DNA of 64,000 bases from Halorussus salilacus (lineage in GTDB: Archaea > Halobacteriota > Halobacteria > Halobacteriales > Haladaptataceae), in the NCBI RefSeq assembly GCF_024138125.1, contig NZ_CP099993.1, positions 1,922,001 to 1,986,000 of the forward strand, read 5' to 3'. Position 1 is the first letter of the stretch. Each line of letters starts with the position of its first letter. The notes beneath the pieces are model-generated. The model ran no database searches. It was not told where the DNA came from and was given only the letters and a program-made list of their open reading frames with translations. The position numbers and the translations under genes were made by a program. This document shows positions 52,841 to 62,670 of this stretch, piece by piece.

Positions 52841-53768
52841 GGGGACCGCCCCCCGCGGCGTGTCGAGCGGTCGCCGTTGGTACCGTCGGCCGGGAACACG
52901 GACGAGGGGTTTGCAGGGTGGGCCTAAACAGGTTCCGGTGTCGTACGTCGGTGCGACCGGTCGTCTCCGCCGCGATGCTGGTCGTGTCGCTCTCGTGACG
53001 GTAGCGACTGCCGGTACCGAGGAGACCGCACAGCACCCCGACCGCACCGCGCCCCCGGACCTCCCCGCGTGCACGAGTCGGTCGCGCCCTCTGGCGCGAC
53101 CGACCCGCGCGGCGCGTCCCGCGGCCGGTCGGGCCGCGCGAAATCGGCAGGAGTCGAGCCCACCGACACGAGAGTTCAAATACGAGAGCGCGGCCAATCC
53201 TGTTCGGACGCTTCGTGCGGTTGCGGGCAGATAGTCGGCGAGTCAGTCGGCAGTGTCGAACTGGTGTCGGGGCCGCCCGCATCGCGGGCGGCCCAGACGC
53301 CCCTACCCCGTAACCGCCAGTCCGACTACCCCGAGAGGGCTGAGCCCCCCAATAGCGACGCAACCGTCTCGTCTCCCGAATCGAACCGGGGTATCGCACA
53401 CCCGGACGAAACACGGGACAGCGCGCCCCAGGCGCGCGCACCAGCTCCCGTCCCACGAACGAGACGATTTCGGGCCGCCGAGCGGCCCGAAATCGCCGAG
53501 CGAATGGCTCCTTTTGGTGTCTTCGTGAGCCAAGCGAACGAAGTCGTTCGAACGTCTAAGCGAACGAAGTCGTTCGAACGGCTCGCCGTTCGTGACACCA
53601 GAAATCTCCGAGTTTCGGGTAGCTCGCTGGAGCTTCGCTCCCTCAGTGCGAATTTTCGGGAGGGTTCGCCAGCAGAGGCGACCGCGATGCGGTCGCCTCT
53701 GTGCACACCCGACGAAGAAAAAAGCTGGAACCGCTTCGCTTTTCGCCGCGGAGTCCCGACTCCGGGGT
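52841..53768. other. 928-base gene-free stretch rich in perfect hairpins
   Basis: Perfect inverted repeats lie at 53078-53103 (11 bp, loop CTCT), 53270-53294 (11 bp, loop ATC), 53421-53437 (7 bp), 53466-53494 (13 bp, loop CGA) and 53674-53700 (12 bp, loop GAT). A complex structure at about 53514-53607 has two copies of AAGCGAACGAAGTCGTTCGA inside outer arms GGTGTC/GACACC. Stem sequences differ from one another. Open frames here are Arg/Pro/Ser-rich and unlike halophile proteins. No RNA gene was recognised. The trm1 promoter must lie at the right end. Confidence 0.6.
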
Positions 53769-54878
53769 ATGCACGTCAGCGAGGGCCGGGTCGAGGTCGA
53801 GGTCCCCGAGCAGGGCGGGGAGGGAATCGGCGACGAGGTGTTCTTCAACCCCGTGCAGGAACTCAACCGCGACCTCACGGTGGCGACCCTGCGGGCCTAC
53901 GGCGACCGCGAACCCCGGGCGGAATCGTACCTCGACGCGATGGCCGCGAGCGGGATTCGGGGCGTCCGCGCCGCGGCCGAGGGCTGGGACGTCACCCTCG
54001 CCGACATCGACGCCGAGGCCGTCGAGCTGTGCAGACGGAATCTGGAGCGCAACGGACTCGACGCCGAGGTCGCCCATCGCGACGCCAACGCGCTCATGCA
54101 CGAGTCGGTGTTCGACGTGGTGGACATCGACCCGTTCGGGACGCCGATACCCTTCGTCGACGCCGCGTTCGCGAACACCCGCGATCTGGTCTGTGTCACC
54201 GCGACCGACACCGCGCCCCTCTGTGGCGCGCACTTCCACAGCGGCGTCCGGAAGTACGGCGCGATACCGCGCAACACCGACTACCACACCGAGATGGGCG
54301 TCCGCATCCTGCTCTCGGCGATGGCCCGGACCGCGGCCCGGTACGACGCGGGCGTGACGCCGATTCTGACCCACGCGACCAACCACTACGTCCGGACCTA
54401 CCTCGAACTCGACCACAGCGCGAGCGACGCCAACGCCGCGATAGAGGAACTGGGCCACGTCTATCACTGCGAGGACTGCCTCTACCGCGAGCACGACGAG
54501 GGTCTCGTCGCCGACCCCCTCGACTCGTGTCCCGAGTGCGCGAGCGAGCGCGTGCTGACCGCGGGACCGCTGTGGCTCGGTCCCGCCCACGACGCCGACT
54601 TCGTGGCCGAGGTCCGCGAGGAGGTGGACGACGAGATGGGCACGGCGACCCGCGCGAGACGCCTGCTCGACGCGCTCGAAGCCGAACTCCACGAGCCGAC
54701 CCACTACGACCAGCACCGCCTCTGCAAGGAGTGGACCCGGTCGGCCTCGGGCATGGACGAGTTCCTCGACCGACTCCGAGACGCCGGGTTCGAGGCGTCG
54801 CGCGCCCATTACGGCGGAACGACGTTCAAGACGCCCGCGACCGTGTCGGAGATACGCGAGGCGACCCGCGCGGAGTAG
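53769..54878 (+). CDS. trm1: tRNA (guanine26-N2)-dimethyltransferase
   Basis: Trm1 methylates G26 in tRNA using SAM. The ATG at 53769 gives 369 residues with [33 protein letters not shown], the SAM-binding region [16 protein letters not shown], catalytic-type motif [17 protein letters not shown] and a zinc-like Cys set ([10 protein letters not shown] ... DSCPECASE). The upstream frame to 53592 is non-coding-like. Length and motifs fit archaeal Trm1. Confidence 0.95.
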   Translation: MHVSEGRVEVEVPEQGGEGIGDEVFFNPVQELNRDLTVATLRAYGDREPRAESYLDAMAASGIRGVRAAAEGWDVTLADIDAEAVELCRRNLERNGLDAEVAHRDANALMHESVFDVVDIDPFGTPIPFVDAAFANTRDLVCVTATDTAPLCGAHFHSGVRKYGAIPRNTDYHTEMGVRILLSAMARTAARYDAGVTPILTHATNHYVRTYLELDHSASDANAAIEELGHVYHCEDCLYREHDEGLVADPLDSCPECASERVLTAGPLWLGPAHDADFVAEVREEVDDEMGTATRARRLLDALEAELHEPTHYDQHRLCKEWTRSASGMDEFLDRLRDAGFEASRAHYGGTTFKTPATVSEIREATRAE

Positions 54879-54943
54879 CTCCCGGGCGTCGCCCCCGACT
54901 CTCCGACCGAAGTGCCAATGAATATTTGTATCCGGTAAGCGAA

Positions 54944-56194
54944 ATGAGTCGCGTGTCCAGTCGACTCGGAACCGCCGCGAGCGTCGGCCGGTCGGTGCTT
55001 GAGGAGGCAAGCGACCAACAGGTGACCTTCCTCGCTGCGAGCATCGCCTACTACGCGTTCGTCTCGCTAATTCCCGCGCTTCTGCTGGCGTTCGTCGTCG
55101 TCTCGTTCGTCGCGGGCGACGCGCTCGCCGAGCAGGTGGTCACGCGGGCCTCGGGGCTGTTGACCGCGACGGGCGAGGAGCAGTTGCGGGAGTTCATCCT
55201 CGACCCGGAGGGCCGGGGCGGCGTGACGGCCATCGGGGCGGTCGTGCTGGCGTGGAGTACGCTCAAGGTGTTCCGCGGGATGGACCAAGCGTTCTCGGAC
55301 ATCTACGCGACCGCCGACGACCCCTCCATCGTCGACCAACTCACGGACGGTCTCGTCGTGCTGACCGCCATCGGGGCCGCGGTCGTGGTCCTCGTGCTGG
55401 CGGGCGCGGTCACCGCGCTGTTCCCCGACTTCCCCTTCGTCGGCGTCGTGACCACGGTGATCCAGCTCGCGGCGCTGGTCCCCGTCTTCCTCCCGCTGTA
55501 CGTCGTCTTCCCCGACGCCGGGGTGTCGATTCGCGAGGCGCTCCCCGGCGCGGTCGTGGCGACGGTCGGGTGGTCGGTCCTGCAGGTGGTCTTCCGCGTC
55601 TACGCCCAGTTCAGCTCGACCGGCCCGTCCCAGTTCCTCGGCACCGCGCTGTTGCTGGTGACGTGGCTCTACTTCGGTAGCATCGTCCTGCTGTTGGGCG
55701 CGGTCGTGAACACGGTGCTCGCCGACCGAGGGAGCTACGCCGCCCGCACGACCGAATCCGAGCCCACCCGAGTCGAACGGAAACAGGAACTACTCTCCCG
55801 ATACATGACCGACGACGAATCCGCTCCCGACATCGTGGAACTCCGCGAGGAACTCCGGGAGCTGCGAGCAGACGTAGAATCGTTCGAGGAGGACATCGAA
55901 TCGCGCACCGTCGAGAAGCCCGAGGTCGAGTCGGAACTCAAGCGGTACGTCCGCAGGCGGATGCGGCGGGGACGCGCCCGCGGCTGGGGCCCGTACCTCG
56001 TCCTGCTGTACGGGACCGCGATGACGCTCGGCGCGTTCTTCTGGCTACGGGGCGGGTGGGCCATCGCCGCGATGGTCGTGGTCTGGCTCTCGACGCTCGG
56101 TCTCTACGTCCTGATGGTGCTGACGGGGTTCGGCGTCAGCGCGCTGGGGATTCCCGGTCGAATCAGCGACCGAATCGGCGACCTCCGGTCGTAG
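54944..56194 (+). CDS. YihY/BrkB-family membrane protein
   Basis: The ATG at 54944 gives 416 residues. Six membrane helices in the first 270 residues carry the family landmarks SIAYYAFVSLIPALLL, STLKVFRGMDQAFSDIYA, GASVSIREALPGAVVATVGW-like (VSIREALPGAVVATVGWSVL) and FRVYAQFSS. A charged helical region (about 285-350) likely forms a coiled coil, followed by two more helices near the C-terminus, a haloarchaeal extension. The family is not RNase BN, although sometimes so labelled. Function is unknown. Confidence 0.9.
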   Translation: MSRVSSRLGTAASVGRSVLEEASDQQVTFLAASIAYYAFVSLIPALLLAFVVVSFVAGDALAEQVVTRASGLLTATGEEQLREFILDPEGRGGVTAIGAVVLAWSTLKVFRGMDQAFSDIYATADDPSIVDQLTDGLVVLTAIGAAVVVLVLAGAVTALFPDFPFVGVVTTVIQLAALVPVFLPLYVVFPDAGVSIREALPGAVVATVGWSVLQVVFRVYAQFSSTGPSQFLGTALLLVTWLYFGSIVLLLGAVVNTVLADRGSYAARTTESEPTRVERKQELLSRYMTDDESAPDIVELREELRELRADVESFEEDIESRTVEKPEVESELKRYVRRRMRRGRARGWGPYLVLLYGTAMTLGAFFWLRGGWAIAAMVVVWLSTLGLYVLMVLTGFGVSALGIPGRISDRIGDLRS

Positions 56195-56228
56195 GCTATA
56201 ACTCCCTCCCCCGACGACGTGAGCGCGA

Positions 56229-57056
56229 ATGAGTGACCGAAGCCTCGGCGTGGTGGAGACGCTCGCCGAGACGTTGCCCCCGGTCGTCCGGGAGGCGTTC
56301 ACCGTGGTGACCCAGCTCGGCGACGCGTGGTTCCTCATCGTCGTCGCCGCACTGCTCTACTGGTTCGGCGACCGCGAACGCGGCGCGTTCGCGGTCGCGA
56401 CCGTCCTCGGCGCGCTCGCGCTGACGGTGACGCTGAAGGGGGCGTTCGCGCTCCCCCGCCCGCCAGCGGAACTACACGTCGCGTACACCGACAGCTACGG
56501 CTTCCCGAGCGGGCACGCCATCGCCTCGACAACCCTCTGGGGACTGCTCGCGCTCGTGGTCGAGCGCGGCACTCGAACCCAACGCGGGGCGGTCGCCGCG
56601 CTCGCGATACTCGCGGTCACCTCGGCGCGGGTCATCATCGGCGTCCACTACGTCGTGGACGTTCTCGCGGGCATCGCGGTCGGACTGACCTACCTCGGAG
56701 TCCTCGTGCGCGCGACCCGCTGGGACCCCACCCGGGCGTTCGCGGTCGTGGCCGGAATCTCGCTCGCGGGGCTCGCGACCGCGGGGTTCACCGCCGACTC
56801 GGTCGCGTCGGTCGCGGGCGTCGGCGGTGCCGCCGCGACGTGGCTTGCGCTCGACGCGCCCCCGCGCGGGCGAGTGAGCGCCGCGAGCGCGCTCGCGGCG
56901 CTCGCGGCGCTGGGTGCGGTCGGGTACGCCGGGAACGAACTCGCCCTGCCGCTCGTCGGCGTGTTCGGCCTGAATCTGGTCGTCCCCGCGGGAATCCTCT
57001 TGGTCCCGCTGGTGGTCGAACGCGCGAGAAAAACCCGGTCGGCGTCGCCGACCTAG
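56229..57056 (+). CDS. PAP2-family membrane phosphatase
   Basis: The 275-residue protein has the three phosphatase motifs: KGAFALPRP (KxxxxxxRP), YGFPSGHAIAS (PSGH) and ARVIIGVHYVVD (SR-x5-H-x3-D form with Ala for Ser). Multiple membrane helices place the active site on the outer face. The role is hydrolysis of lipid phosphates such as polyprenyl or phosphatidate substrates. A 34-base gap separates it from the BrkB gene on the same strand. Confidence 0.9.
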   Translation: MSDRSLGVVETLAETLPPVVREAFTVVTQLGDAWFLIVVAALLYWFGDRERGAFAVATVLGALALTVTLKGAFALPRPPAELHVAYTDSYGFPSGHAIASTTLWGLLALVVERGTRTQRGAVAALAILAVTSARVIIGVHYVVDVLAGIAVGLTYLGVLVRATRWDPTRAFAVVAGISLAGLATAGFTADSVASVAGVGGAAATWLALDAPPRGRVSAASALAALAALGAVGYAGNELALPLVGVFGLNLVVPAGILLVPLVVERARKTRSASPT

Positions 57057-57077
57057 AAGCGCTCGAACGCCGGTCGC

Positions 57078-58460
57078 TCAGAACTTCTCGAGGTACTTCG
57101 CCTTCTCCCACGATGAGACGTGGGTCTTGTAGTCGGCGAAGTCGGCGCGCTTGGCTTCGAGGAACTTCTCGGTGACGTGGTCGCCCAGCGCCTCGGTGAC
57201 GACCTCGTCGCCCTCCAGCGCGTCGAGGGCCTCGCCGAGACTGCCGGGGAGCGTGGTGATGCCGTACTCCTCGCGCTTCTCGTCGTCGAACTCGTAGATG
57301 TCCTCGCGGACGGGGTCGCCGGGGTCGGCGTCGTTCTCGATGCCGTCGAGTCCGGCCTTGATGACCACCGCCAGCGCGAGGTAGGGATTGCACGACGGGT
57401 CGGGGCTCCGGATCTCGAACCGGGAGCTCGCGCCCGCGGCGTCGGGGACCCGGAGGAGCGCCGACCGGTTCACGTCGCTCCACGCGACGTACACCGGGGC
57501 CTCGTAGCCCGGAACGAGGCGCTTGTAGGAGTTGACGGTGGGGTTGGTGACCGCGGTGAACGCCTCGGCGTGGTCGAGGACGCCGCCCATGAACTTGTAG
57601 GCGACCTCGCTGAGGTTGAACTCGTCGTCCTCGTCGGCGAAGGCGTTACCCTCCTCGTCGAAGAGGCTGATGTGGCTGTGCATGCCCGACCCGTTTATCT
57701 CACCGATGGGCTTGGGCATGAACGTGGCGTGGATGTCGTTCTGCTCGGCCACGGCGCGCACGACCGCGCGGAACGTCGAGATGTTGTCGGCCGCGGTGAG
57801 CGCGTCGTCGTACTTGAAGTTGATCTCGTGCTGGCCGTCGGCGACCTCGTGGTGGCTGGCCTCGACCTCGAAGCCCATCTGTTCGAGCGTGAAGATTATC
57901 TCCCTGCGCACGTCGCTCGCGAGGTCCTTGGGCGCGAGGTCGAAGTAGCCGCCCGAGTCGTGGGGTTTGGTGGTCGCGCGCCCCTCTTCGTCCTTCTCGA
58001 ACAGGAAGAACTCGGGTTCGGGACCGATGGAGACGGTGTAGCCCATCTCTTCGGCCTCCGCGAGCACGCTCTTGAGCACCTGGCGGGGGCCGCCCGCGAA
58101 CGGGGTCCCGTCGGTGTTGACCACGTCGCAGATGAGCCGAGCGCTCGCGGTGTCGCCGTTCGAGCGCCACGGCAGGACCGCGAACGTCTCGGGGTCGGGT
58201 TCGAGACGCATGTCGCTCTCCTGTATCCTGACGAACCCCTCGATGCTGGAGCCGTCGAACCAGATTCCCTCCTCGAAGGCCTTCTCGACCTGCGAGGCGG
58301 GGACGCTGACGTTCTTGACGGTCCCGGTGATGTCCGTGAACTGGAGGCGCACGAAGTCGACGTTCTCGGCCTCGATGCGGTCGAGTACGTCCTGTTCGGC
58401 TTCGGTCAGTCCCGATTCCTTGCTGGCGGCGATTTGTCCATCCGTCATCTTTGTCGTCAT
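57078..58460 (-). CDS. glnA: glutamine synthetase (type I)
   Basis: GlnA makes glutamine from glutamate, ammonia and ATP. The 460-residue protein has the N-terminal [37 protein letters not shown], the ATP-binding [16 protein letters not shown] and the glutamate region [17 protein letters not shown]. The Tyr adenylylation site of some bacterial enzymes is not expected in archaea. A second in-frame ATG at 58448 could also be used. A TATA-like TATTAAAA lies 20-27 bases upstream. An Lrp regulator is divergently transcribed 113 bases away, a pairing known from other haloarchaea. Confidence 0.97.
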   Translation of the reverse strand: MTTKMTDGQIAASKESGLTEAEQDVLDRIEAENVDFVRLQFTDITGTVKNVSVPASQVEKAFEEGIWFDGSSIEGFVRIQESDMRLEPDPETFAVLPWRSNGDTASARLICDVVNTDGTPFAGGPRQVLKSVLAEAEEMGYTVSIGPEPEFFLFEKDEEGRATTKPHDSGGYFDLAPKDLASDVRREIIFTLEQMGFEVEASHHEVADGQHEINFKYDDALTAADNISTFRAVVRAVAEQNDIHATFMPKPIGEINGSGMHSHISLFDEEGNAFADEDDEFNLSEVAYKFMGGVLDHAEAFTAVTNPTVNSYKRLVPGYEAPVYVAWSDVNRSALLRVPDAAGASSRFEIRSPDPSCNPYLALAVVIKAGLDGIENDADPGDPVREDIYEFDDEKREEYGITTLPGSLGEALDALEGDEVVTEALGDHVTEKFLEAKRADFADYKTHVSSWEKAKYLEKF

Positions 58461-58479
58461 TCTCCACCACTACGTCCAC

Positions 58480-58487
58480 TATTAAAA
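58480..58487 (-). promoter_or_regulatory. TATA-like element of glnA
   Basis: Minus-strand TTTTAATA is 20-27 bases before the ATG at 58460. The divergent lrp TATA-like TTCTAAAG is at 58543-58550, so the two promoters share about 55 bases in which an Lrp dimer could act. Confidence 0.5.
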
Positions 58488-58573
58488 CGCTATTGGTCTG
58501 CGCAATTCTGAGTTTAGCGAGTAAAAATGGATATTCGTAAAGTTCTAAAGGCGGGGTCCCGTTCGTGAACGTA

Positions 58574-59032
58574 ATGACGTACGAAAATCTCGACGCGAAG
58601 TTGGTGAACGCACTATTGGGCGACGGTCGGGCCAGTCTCCGGAGCCTCGCGGAGGACCTCGACGTCTCGGTCACCACCGTCTCGAACCACCTCAAGGACC
58701 TCGAATCACAGGGCGTCATCGAGGGCTACACGCCGAAGATCGACTACGACGAACTCGGCTACGACGTGACCGCCATCATCCAGCTCAAGGTCGAGGGCGA
58801 CGCCCTCCCCGACGTGACCGACAGCCTCCGCGGCCACGACCAGATGATCAGCGTCTACGAGGTGACCGGCGACTACGACATCATCGCGGTCGGGAAGTTC
58901 TCGGACACCGACGGGATGAACCGCCAGATCAAGACCCTGCTCAACGACCCCGACATCAAGGAGTCGAACACCAGCGTGGTGCTGAACGCCGCGAGCGAAC
59001 ACGAGCAGTTCGAACTCGACATCGAGAGCTGA
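58574..59032 (+). CDS. lrp: Lrp/AsnC-family regulator divergent to glnA
   Basis: The ATG at 58574 ([18 protein letters not shown]) is favoured over the GTG at 58565, since it sits 24-31 bases from TTCTAAAG. The 152-residue protein has the N-terminal wHTH ([20 protein letters not shown]) and the C-terminal RAM effector domain ([34 protein letters not shown]). Such regulators sense amino acids. Control of glnA is a strong inference from arrangement and from known haloarchaeal precedent. Confidence 0.93.
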   Translation: MTYENLDAKLVNALLGDGRASLRSLAEDLDVSVTTVSNHLKDLESQGVIEGYTPKIDYDELGYDVTAIIQLKVEGDALPDVTDSLRGHDQMISVYEVTGDYDIIAVGKFSDTDGMNRQIKTLLNDPDIKESNTSVVLNAASEHEQFELDIES

Positions 59033-59099
59033 ATCGCCGCCGAACCTGTTTGATATGTTACCGACAGGCTTTCAAACAATCGAGAGAAGATAGCTCTTA

Positions 59100-59756
59100 A
59101 TGAGTCTCATCGCCGAATTCTCCCTCCGGTCGTCCGATTTGATACTGACGACGGCCCTCGATGCCGCCCCCGGTACGACCGTCGAACTCGAACAGCAGAT
59201 GGCGACCCGCTCGGACGCGCCGGTCGTCCTCTTCTGGGCGTTCGGCGGGGAGTTCGACCGACTGGAGGACGGACTGAGACGCGACGCGACCGTCCGGGAC
59301 AGCACCGTCATCGAGGAACTGGGCGAGAAGGTGCTCTACCGCGCACGCCTCGAATCCGACGAACTCGTCGCGATCTATCCCTACTACCAGCGACTCGGGG
59401 CCGCGCCGCTCGCGGCGACCGGGACCCACGAGGGATGGCAGCGCCGGGTCCGGTTTCCCGACCGCGAGTCGGTCATCGAGATGCGCCAGTTCTGCGCCGA
59501 CAGCGGCGTCGAGTTCCGACTCCACCGGCTGTACACGCCGGGCGACGCCGAGTTCGAAGACGAGTTCGGGCTGAGCCCCGAACAGCGCGAGGCCCTGACG
59601 GTGGCCCAGCGGGCGGGCTACTTCGACGTACCGCGGGCGGTATCGCTCGACGAGCTCGGCGAGCAGCTCGACATCAGCGGCCAGTCGGCCTCCGAGCGAC
59701 TCCGGCGCGGCGTCTCGAAGCTCGTCACCAACACTCTCCTCAGCGACTTCTCCTGA
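59100..59756 (+). CDS. bacterio-opsin-activator-type HTH regulator (paralogue)
   Basis: The 218-residue protein MSLIAEFSLRSSDLILTT has the same layout as the gene at 38499: an N-terminal sensor-like domain with FWAFGGEFDRLED and a C-terminal HTH-10 (LSPEQREALTVAQRAGYFDV, SLDELGEQLDISGQSASE). The two share clear similarity at both ends (AEFS, SPEQREAL/TPEQREAL). Target genes are unknown. It lies between lrp and the convergent thermosome gene. Confidence 0.9.
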   Translation: MSLIAEFSLRSSDLILTTALDAAPGTTVELEQQMATRSDAPVVLFWAFGGEFDRLEDGLRRDATVRDSTVIEELGEKVLYRARLESDELVAIYPYYQRLGAAPLAATGTHEGWQRRVRFPDRESVIEMRQFCADSGVEFRLHRLYTPGDAEFEDEFGLSPEQREALTVAQRAGYFDVPRAVSLDELGEQLDISGQSASERLRRGVSKLVTNTLLSDFS

Positions 59757-59940
59757 CGTTTTCTCGGCGACTCCGCCCGACGCTCGCGGGGTCGGGTGAC
59801 CGGCGACTCCCGGTACGGACTCGGAGAAGCAGGAACTCGAAAAATCTCTGCGGTGTCGGACGACCGCAATCGATTCGGCGCGGAGGCCGGGCGATGGCGC
59901 GGGGTCGATAGGGGCTACGCGAGGTGGCAGTCGGCCTGCG

Positions 59941-61632
59941 TCACATCGCGCCGCCCATACCGCCCATACCGCCCATGCCGCCCATGCCGCCGCCCATTCC
60001 GCCAGCGCCGCCGGGCGCGCCGCCGTCGCCGCCGTCGTCGCCGTCGACCTGACCGCCCTTCAGGTCGCCCGCGGCGATGACGTCGTCGATGCGAAGCAGC
60101 ATGACGGCCGCCTCGGTGGCCGACTCGATGGCCTGAGTCTTGACGCGGAGGGGCTCGACGACGCCGTCTTCCTCCATGTCGACGATGTCGCCGGTGTAGG
60201 CGTCGAGGCCGGAGCCGAAGTTACCGGCGTCGTGCTGACTGCGGAGGTCGACGAGGCTGTCGATGGGGTCGAGGCCCGCGTTCTCCGCGAGGGTGCGCGG
60301 GATGACTTCGAGGGTGTCGGCGAAGGCCTCGACCGCGAGCTGTTCGCGGCCGCCGACCGAGTCGGCGTAGTTGCGGAGTTCGAGCGCGAGCTCGGTCTCG
60401 GGCGCGCCGCCGCCGGGGACGACCTTGCCGTCCTCCAGCGTGACGCGGACCACGCCGAGGGAGTCCTCGATGGCGCGCTCGACCTCGTCGACGACGTGCT
60501 CGGTGCCGCCGCGCAGGACGAGCGTGACCGACTTGGCCTCCTCGACGTCCTCGACGAAGATGCGCTGGTCGCCGCCGACGTCCTTCTGGGCGACGCTCCC
60601 GGCGAAGCCGAGGTCGTCCTCCTCGATGTCCTCGACGTTGCTCACGAGGCTCGCGCCGGTCGCGCGGGCGAGCTTGTCGAGGTCGTCGGACTTGGCGCGC
60701 CGGACCGCGATGATGCCCTCCTCGGCGAGGAAGTGCTGGGCCATGTCGTCGATGCCGCCGTCGACGAACACCACGTCGGCACCCACGTCGACGAGCTCGT
60801 CGACCATCTCGCGGAGCTGCTCTTCCTCCTGGTCGAGGAACTGCTGAAGCTGGTCGGGGTCGGTGACGTTGACCTCGGCGTCGATCTCGGTCTCCTTGAC
60901 TTCGAGGGCCGAATCGACCAGAGCGACGGTGGCGTCCTCGACGAAGTAGGGCATGTTCTCGTGGACGCGCTCTTTGTCCACGATGACGCCCTCGACGAGT
61001 TCGGACTCGTCGATGGAGCCGCCGACGACCGTCTCGACCTTGACGTTGTCGGTGTCGATGCCCTCCTCGTCGGCAACGCTCTGGACGCCGCGGACGACGA
61101 GTTCGGCGAGGTAGTCCTTGGCGTTCTCCGCGCCCTTGCCGGTCATCGCGGTCGCGGCGATCTTCTGGAGGTACTCGGTGTCGTCGGCGTCCACGTCGAT
61201 GGCCTTCTCTTCGAGGATGCGCTTTGCCTCCTCGGCGGCCTGTCGGTACCCCTGCGCGAGGGTGGTGGCGTGGATGTCCTGTTCGAGCAGCTCCTCGGCC
61301 TTCTCGAGGAGTTCACCCGCGACCACGACCGCGGAGGTCGTGCCGTCGCCGACCTCGTTCTCCTGTGTCTCGGAGACCTCGACGATCATGTTGGCCGCCG
61401 GGTGCTCGATGTCCATCTCCTTGAGGATGGTGACGCCGTCGTTCGTGACGACGACCTCGCCCGTCGAATCGACGAGCATCTTGTCCATCCCCTTGGGACC
61501 GAGCGTGGTCCGGACGGCCTCGGCGACGGCCGTCCCGGCGGTGATGTTCATCGACTGGGCGTCCTTGCCCTGTGTGCGCTGGCTGTCCTCGGAAAGTACG
61601 ATCATCGGCTGATTGCCCATTCGCTGTGCCAT
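59941..61632 (-). CDS. thermosome subunit (group II chaperonin)
   Basis: The 563-residue protein folds other proteins in an ATP-driven double ring. The ATG at 61632 is preceded by AGGTGA with a 2-base gap, a Shine-Dalgarno sequence. A GTG at 61638 is the only other option. Landmarks are [49 protein letters not shown], and [19 protein letters not shown]. The C-terminus is the Gly-Met-rich tail ([16 protein letters not shown]) that projects into the cavity. Haloarchaea usually have two or three subunit genes. Which paralogue this is cannot be told. Confidence 0.97.
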   Translation of the reverse strand: MAQRMGNQPMIVLSEDSQRTQGKDAQSMNITAGTAVAEAVRTTLGPKGMDKMLVDSTGEVVVTNDGVTILKEMDIEHPAANMIVEVSETQENEVGDGTTSAVVVAGELLEKAEELLEQDIHATTLAQGYRQAAEEAKRILEEKAIDVDADDTEYLQKIAATAMTGKGAENAKDYLAELVVRGVQSVADEEGIDTDNVKVETVVGGSIDESELVEGVIVDKERVHENMPYFVEDATVALVDSALEVKETEIDAEVNVTDPDQLQQFLDQEEEQLREMVDELVDVGADVVFVDGGIDDMAQHFLAEEGIIAVRRAKSDDLDKLARATGASLVSNVEDIEEDDLGFAGSVAQKDVGGDQRIFVEDVEEAKSVTLVLRGGTEHVVDEVERAIEDSLGVVRVTLEDGKVVPGGGAPETELALELRNYADSVGGREQLAVEAFADTLEVIPRTLAENAGLDPIDSLVDLRSQHDAGNFGSGLDAYTGDIVDMEEDGVVEPLRVKTQAIESATEAAVMLLRIDDVIAAGDLKGGQVDGDDGGDGGAPGGAGGMGGGMGGMGGMGGMGGAM

Positions 61633-61658
61633 AGTCACCTGATAGATTGATTGCCATT

Positions 61659-61668
61659 CTATATAAAT
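61659..61668 (-). promoter_or_regulatory. TATA box of thermosome gene
   Basis: Minus-strand ATTTATATAG is 27-36 bases before the ATG. With the AGGTGA site this predicts a very short leader. The gene is expected to be highly and heat-inducibly expressed. Confidence 0.7.
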
Positions 61669-61797
61669 GTTGCCCTACCAGATGCGGTATCGGCCGCAGG
61701 AGGCCGGAAACGTGATATGGTATTCCTTAACACGGACGGGTTTATAAGAAACCGGACGTGCCGGTTCGGACCGGACGTGCGGTTCGAACCGGGCCTG

Positions 61798-61828
61798 CGG
61801 GTTCGAGCGCGACTCGCGCTCGAACCCG
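61798..61828. repeat. perfect 14-bp hairpin between thermosome and KH genes
   Basis: CGGGTTCGAGCGCG, loop ACT, exact complement. It lies between the KH-domain gene stop and the thermosome promoter on the same strand, where it could separate the two transcripts. Confidence 0.7.
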
Positions 61829-61918
61829 CGGCCACTCGGTGACGCACCCGGAGAGAACGCTACCCATCCGGAAAATCACTCCCGAGGCGCGTCCTCGGAA
61901 TCCGACGAGGGTTCCCAC

Positions 61919-62467
61919 CTACCCCGTGAACCGGTGGAACTCCATCCCCTGATGTTTCATCTCGTTGCGCTTGCGTTCGAGGAACGAGTACACCGACCCG
62001 TGGGGCGCGCCGTCGAGTATCATCTCCGCGGCGCTGCGGACCGCGTCGACCTGCGGCGGCTGGCCGATTATCCCGAGGGTCGTCCCGTAGATGACCACGC
62101 TCGCGCCGGTCAGTTCCTCCATGAGCTGGCGGGTCCGGCCGTTCTCGCCGATGAGACGCCCCTTTTGGCGTTCGAGGTCGTTCTTGTTCCGGGCGGCGGC
62201 GTCGATGTCGACCACGTCGAACATCATCATGTCGTCGTCGAGCAGGGCGAGGGCCTCCTCGGGCGCGAACCCGCGGCCGATGGCCTTCACGATTTCCGGG
62301 CCCTTGAGCCCGAGGATGGGGTCGCCGGTCTTCTCGACCTCCACCGAGCCGTTCTCGGAGTCGATGTCGAGTCGGACCTCCGCGCGACTCTCGATCTCGC
62401 GCATCGTCTCACCTCCTTCGCCGATGAGAACGCCGATTCGGTCCTGCGGAATCTTCACATGTTGCAT
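61919..62467 (-). CDS. KH-domain RNA-binding protein (Dim2/Pno1-like)
   Basis: The 182-residue protein has two KH-like repeats: QHVKIPQDRIGVLIGEGGET near the start and RLIGENGRTRQLMEELTGAS near residue 102, with IYGTTLGIIGQPPQVDAVR. This is the archaeal Pno1/Dim2 arrangement, implicated in small-subunit rRNA 3'-end maturation. The tail (VYSFLERKRNEMKHQGMEF) is family-typical. TATA-like CTTAAAAC is about 25-33 bases upstream, and degenerate hairpin element E lies just behind it. Confidence 0.9.
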   Translation of the reverse strand: MQHVKIPQDRIGVLIGEGGETMREIESRAEVRLDIDSENGSVEVEKTGDPILGLKGPEIVKAIGRGFAPEEALALLDDDMMMFDVVDIDAAARNKNDLERQKGRLIGENGRTRQLMEELTGASVVIYGTTLGIIGQPPQVDAVRSAAEMILDGAPHGSVYSFLERKRNEMKHQGMEFHRFTG

Positions 62468-62570
62468 GACTACTCCTAGTCACTGGGGGTGTTTTAAGGC
62501 TTTGTCCGCGATGTTCCGGCCTCGTGGATTCGACCGTCTCGGATATCTGTTCGAGAGAGACGACGACCTC

Positions 62571-62601
62571 GAAAGCCCTCGCACGCTCGCCCTTTCAGTC
62601 C
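62571..62601 (-). repeat. modular hairpin repeat, copy E (minimal)
   Basis: On the minus strand it reads GGACTGAAAGGGCGAG then CGTGCGAGGGCTTTC. The GGACTGAAAG and GGGCTTTC edges and GAAAG/CTTTC pairing are kept, but the long inner stem is missing. It is a degenerate or solo version of the family, oriented toward the KH-protein gene and 104 bases from its start. Confidence 0.4.
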
Positions 62602-62670
62602 GCTAGGGCGGTGGTTTCGGCCGCCCGACGCGAACCCACGGGTCGGTCGCTCTGCACGAACCCCCGACAG

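Noticed and set aside
53069-54943. Extension of the BrkB frame upstream to give a 1041-residue protein
   Set aside because: The extension overlaps trm1 in another frame and is arginine/proline-rich. The internal ATG at 54944 begins the family-like sequence.
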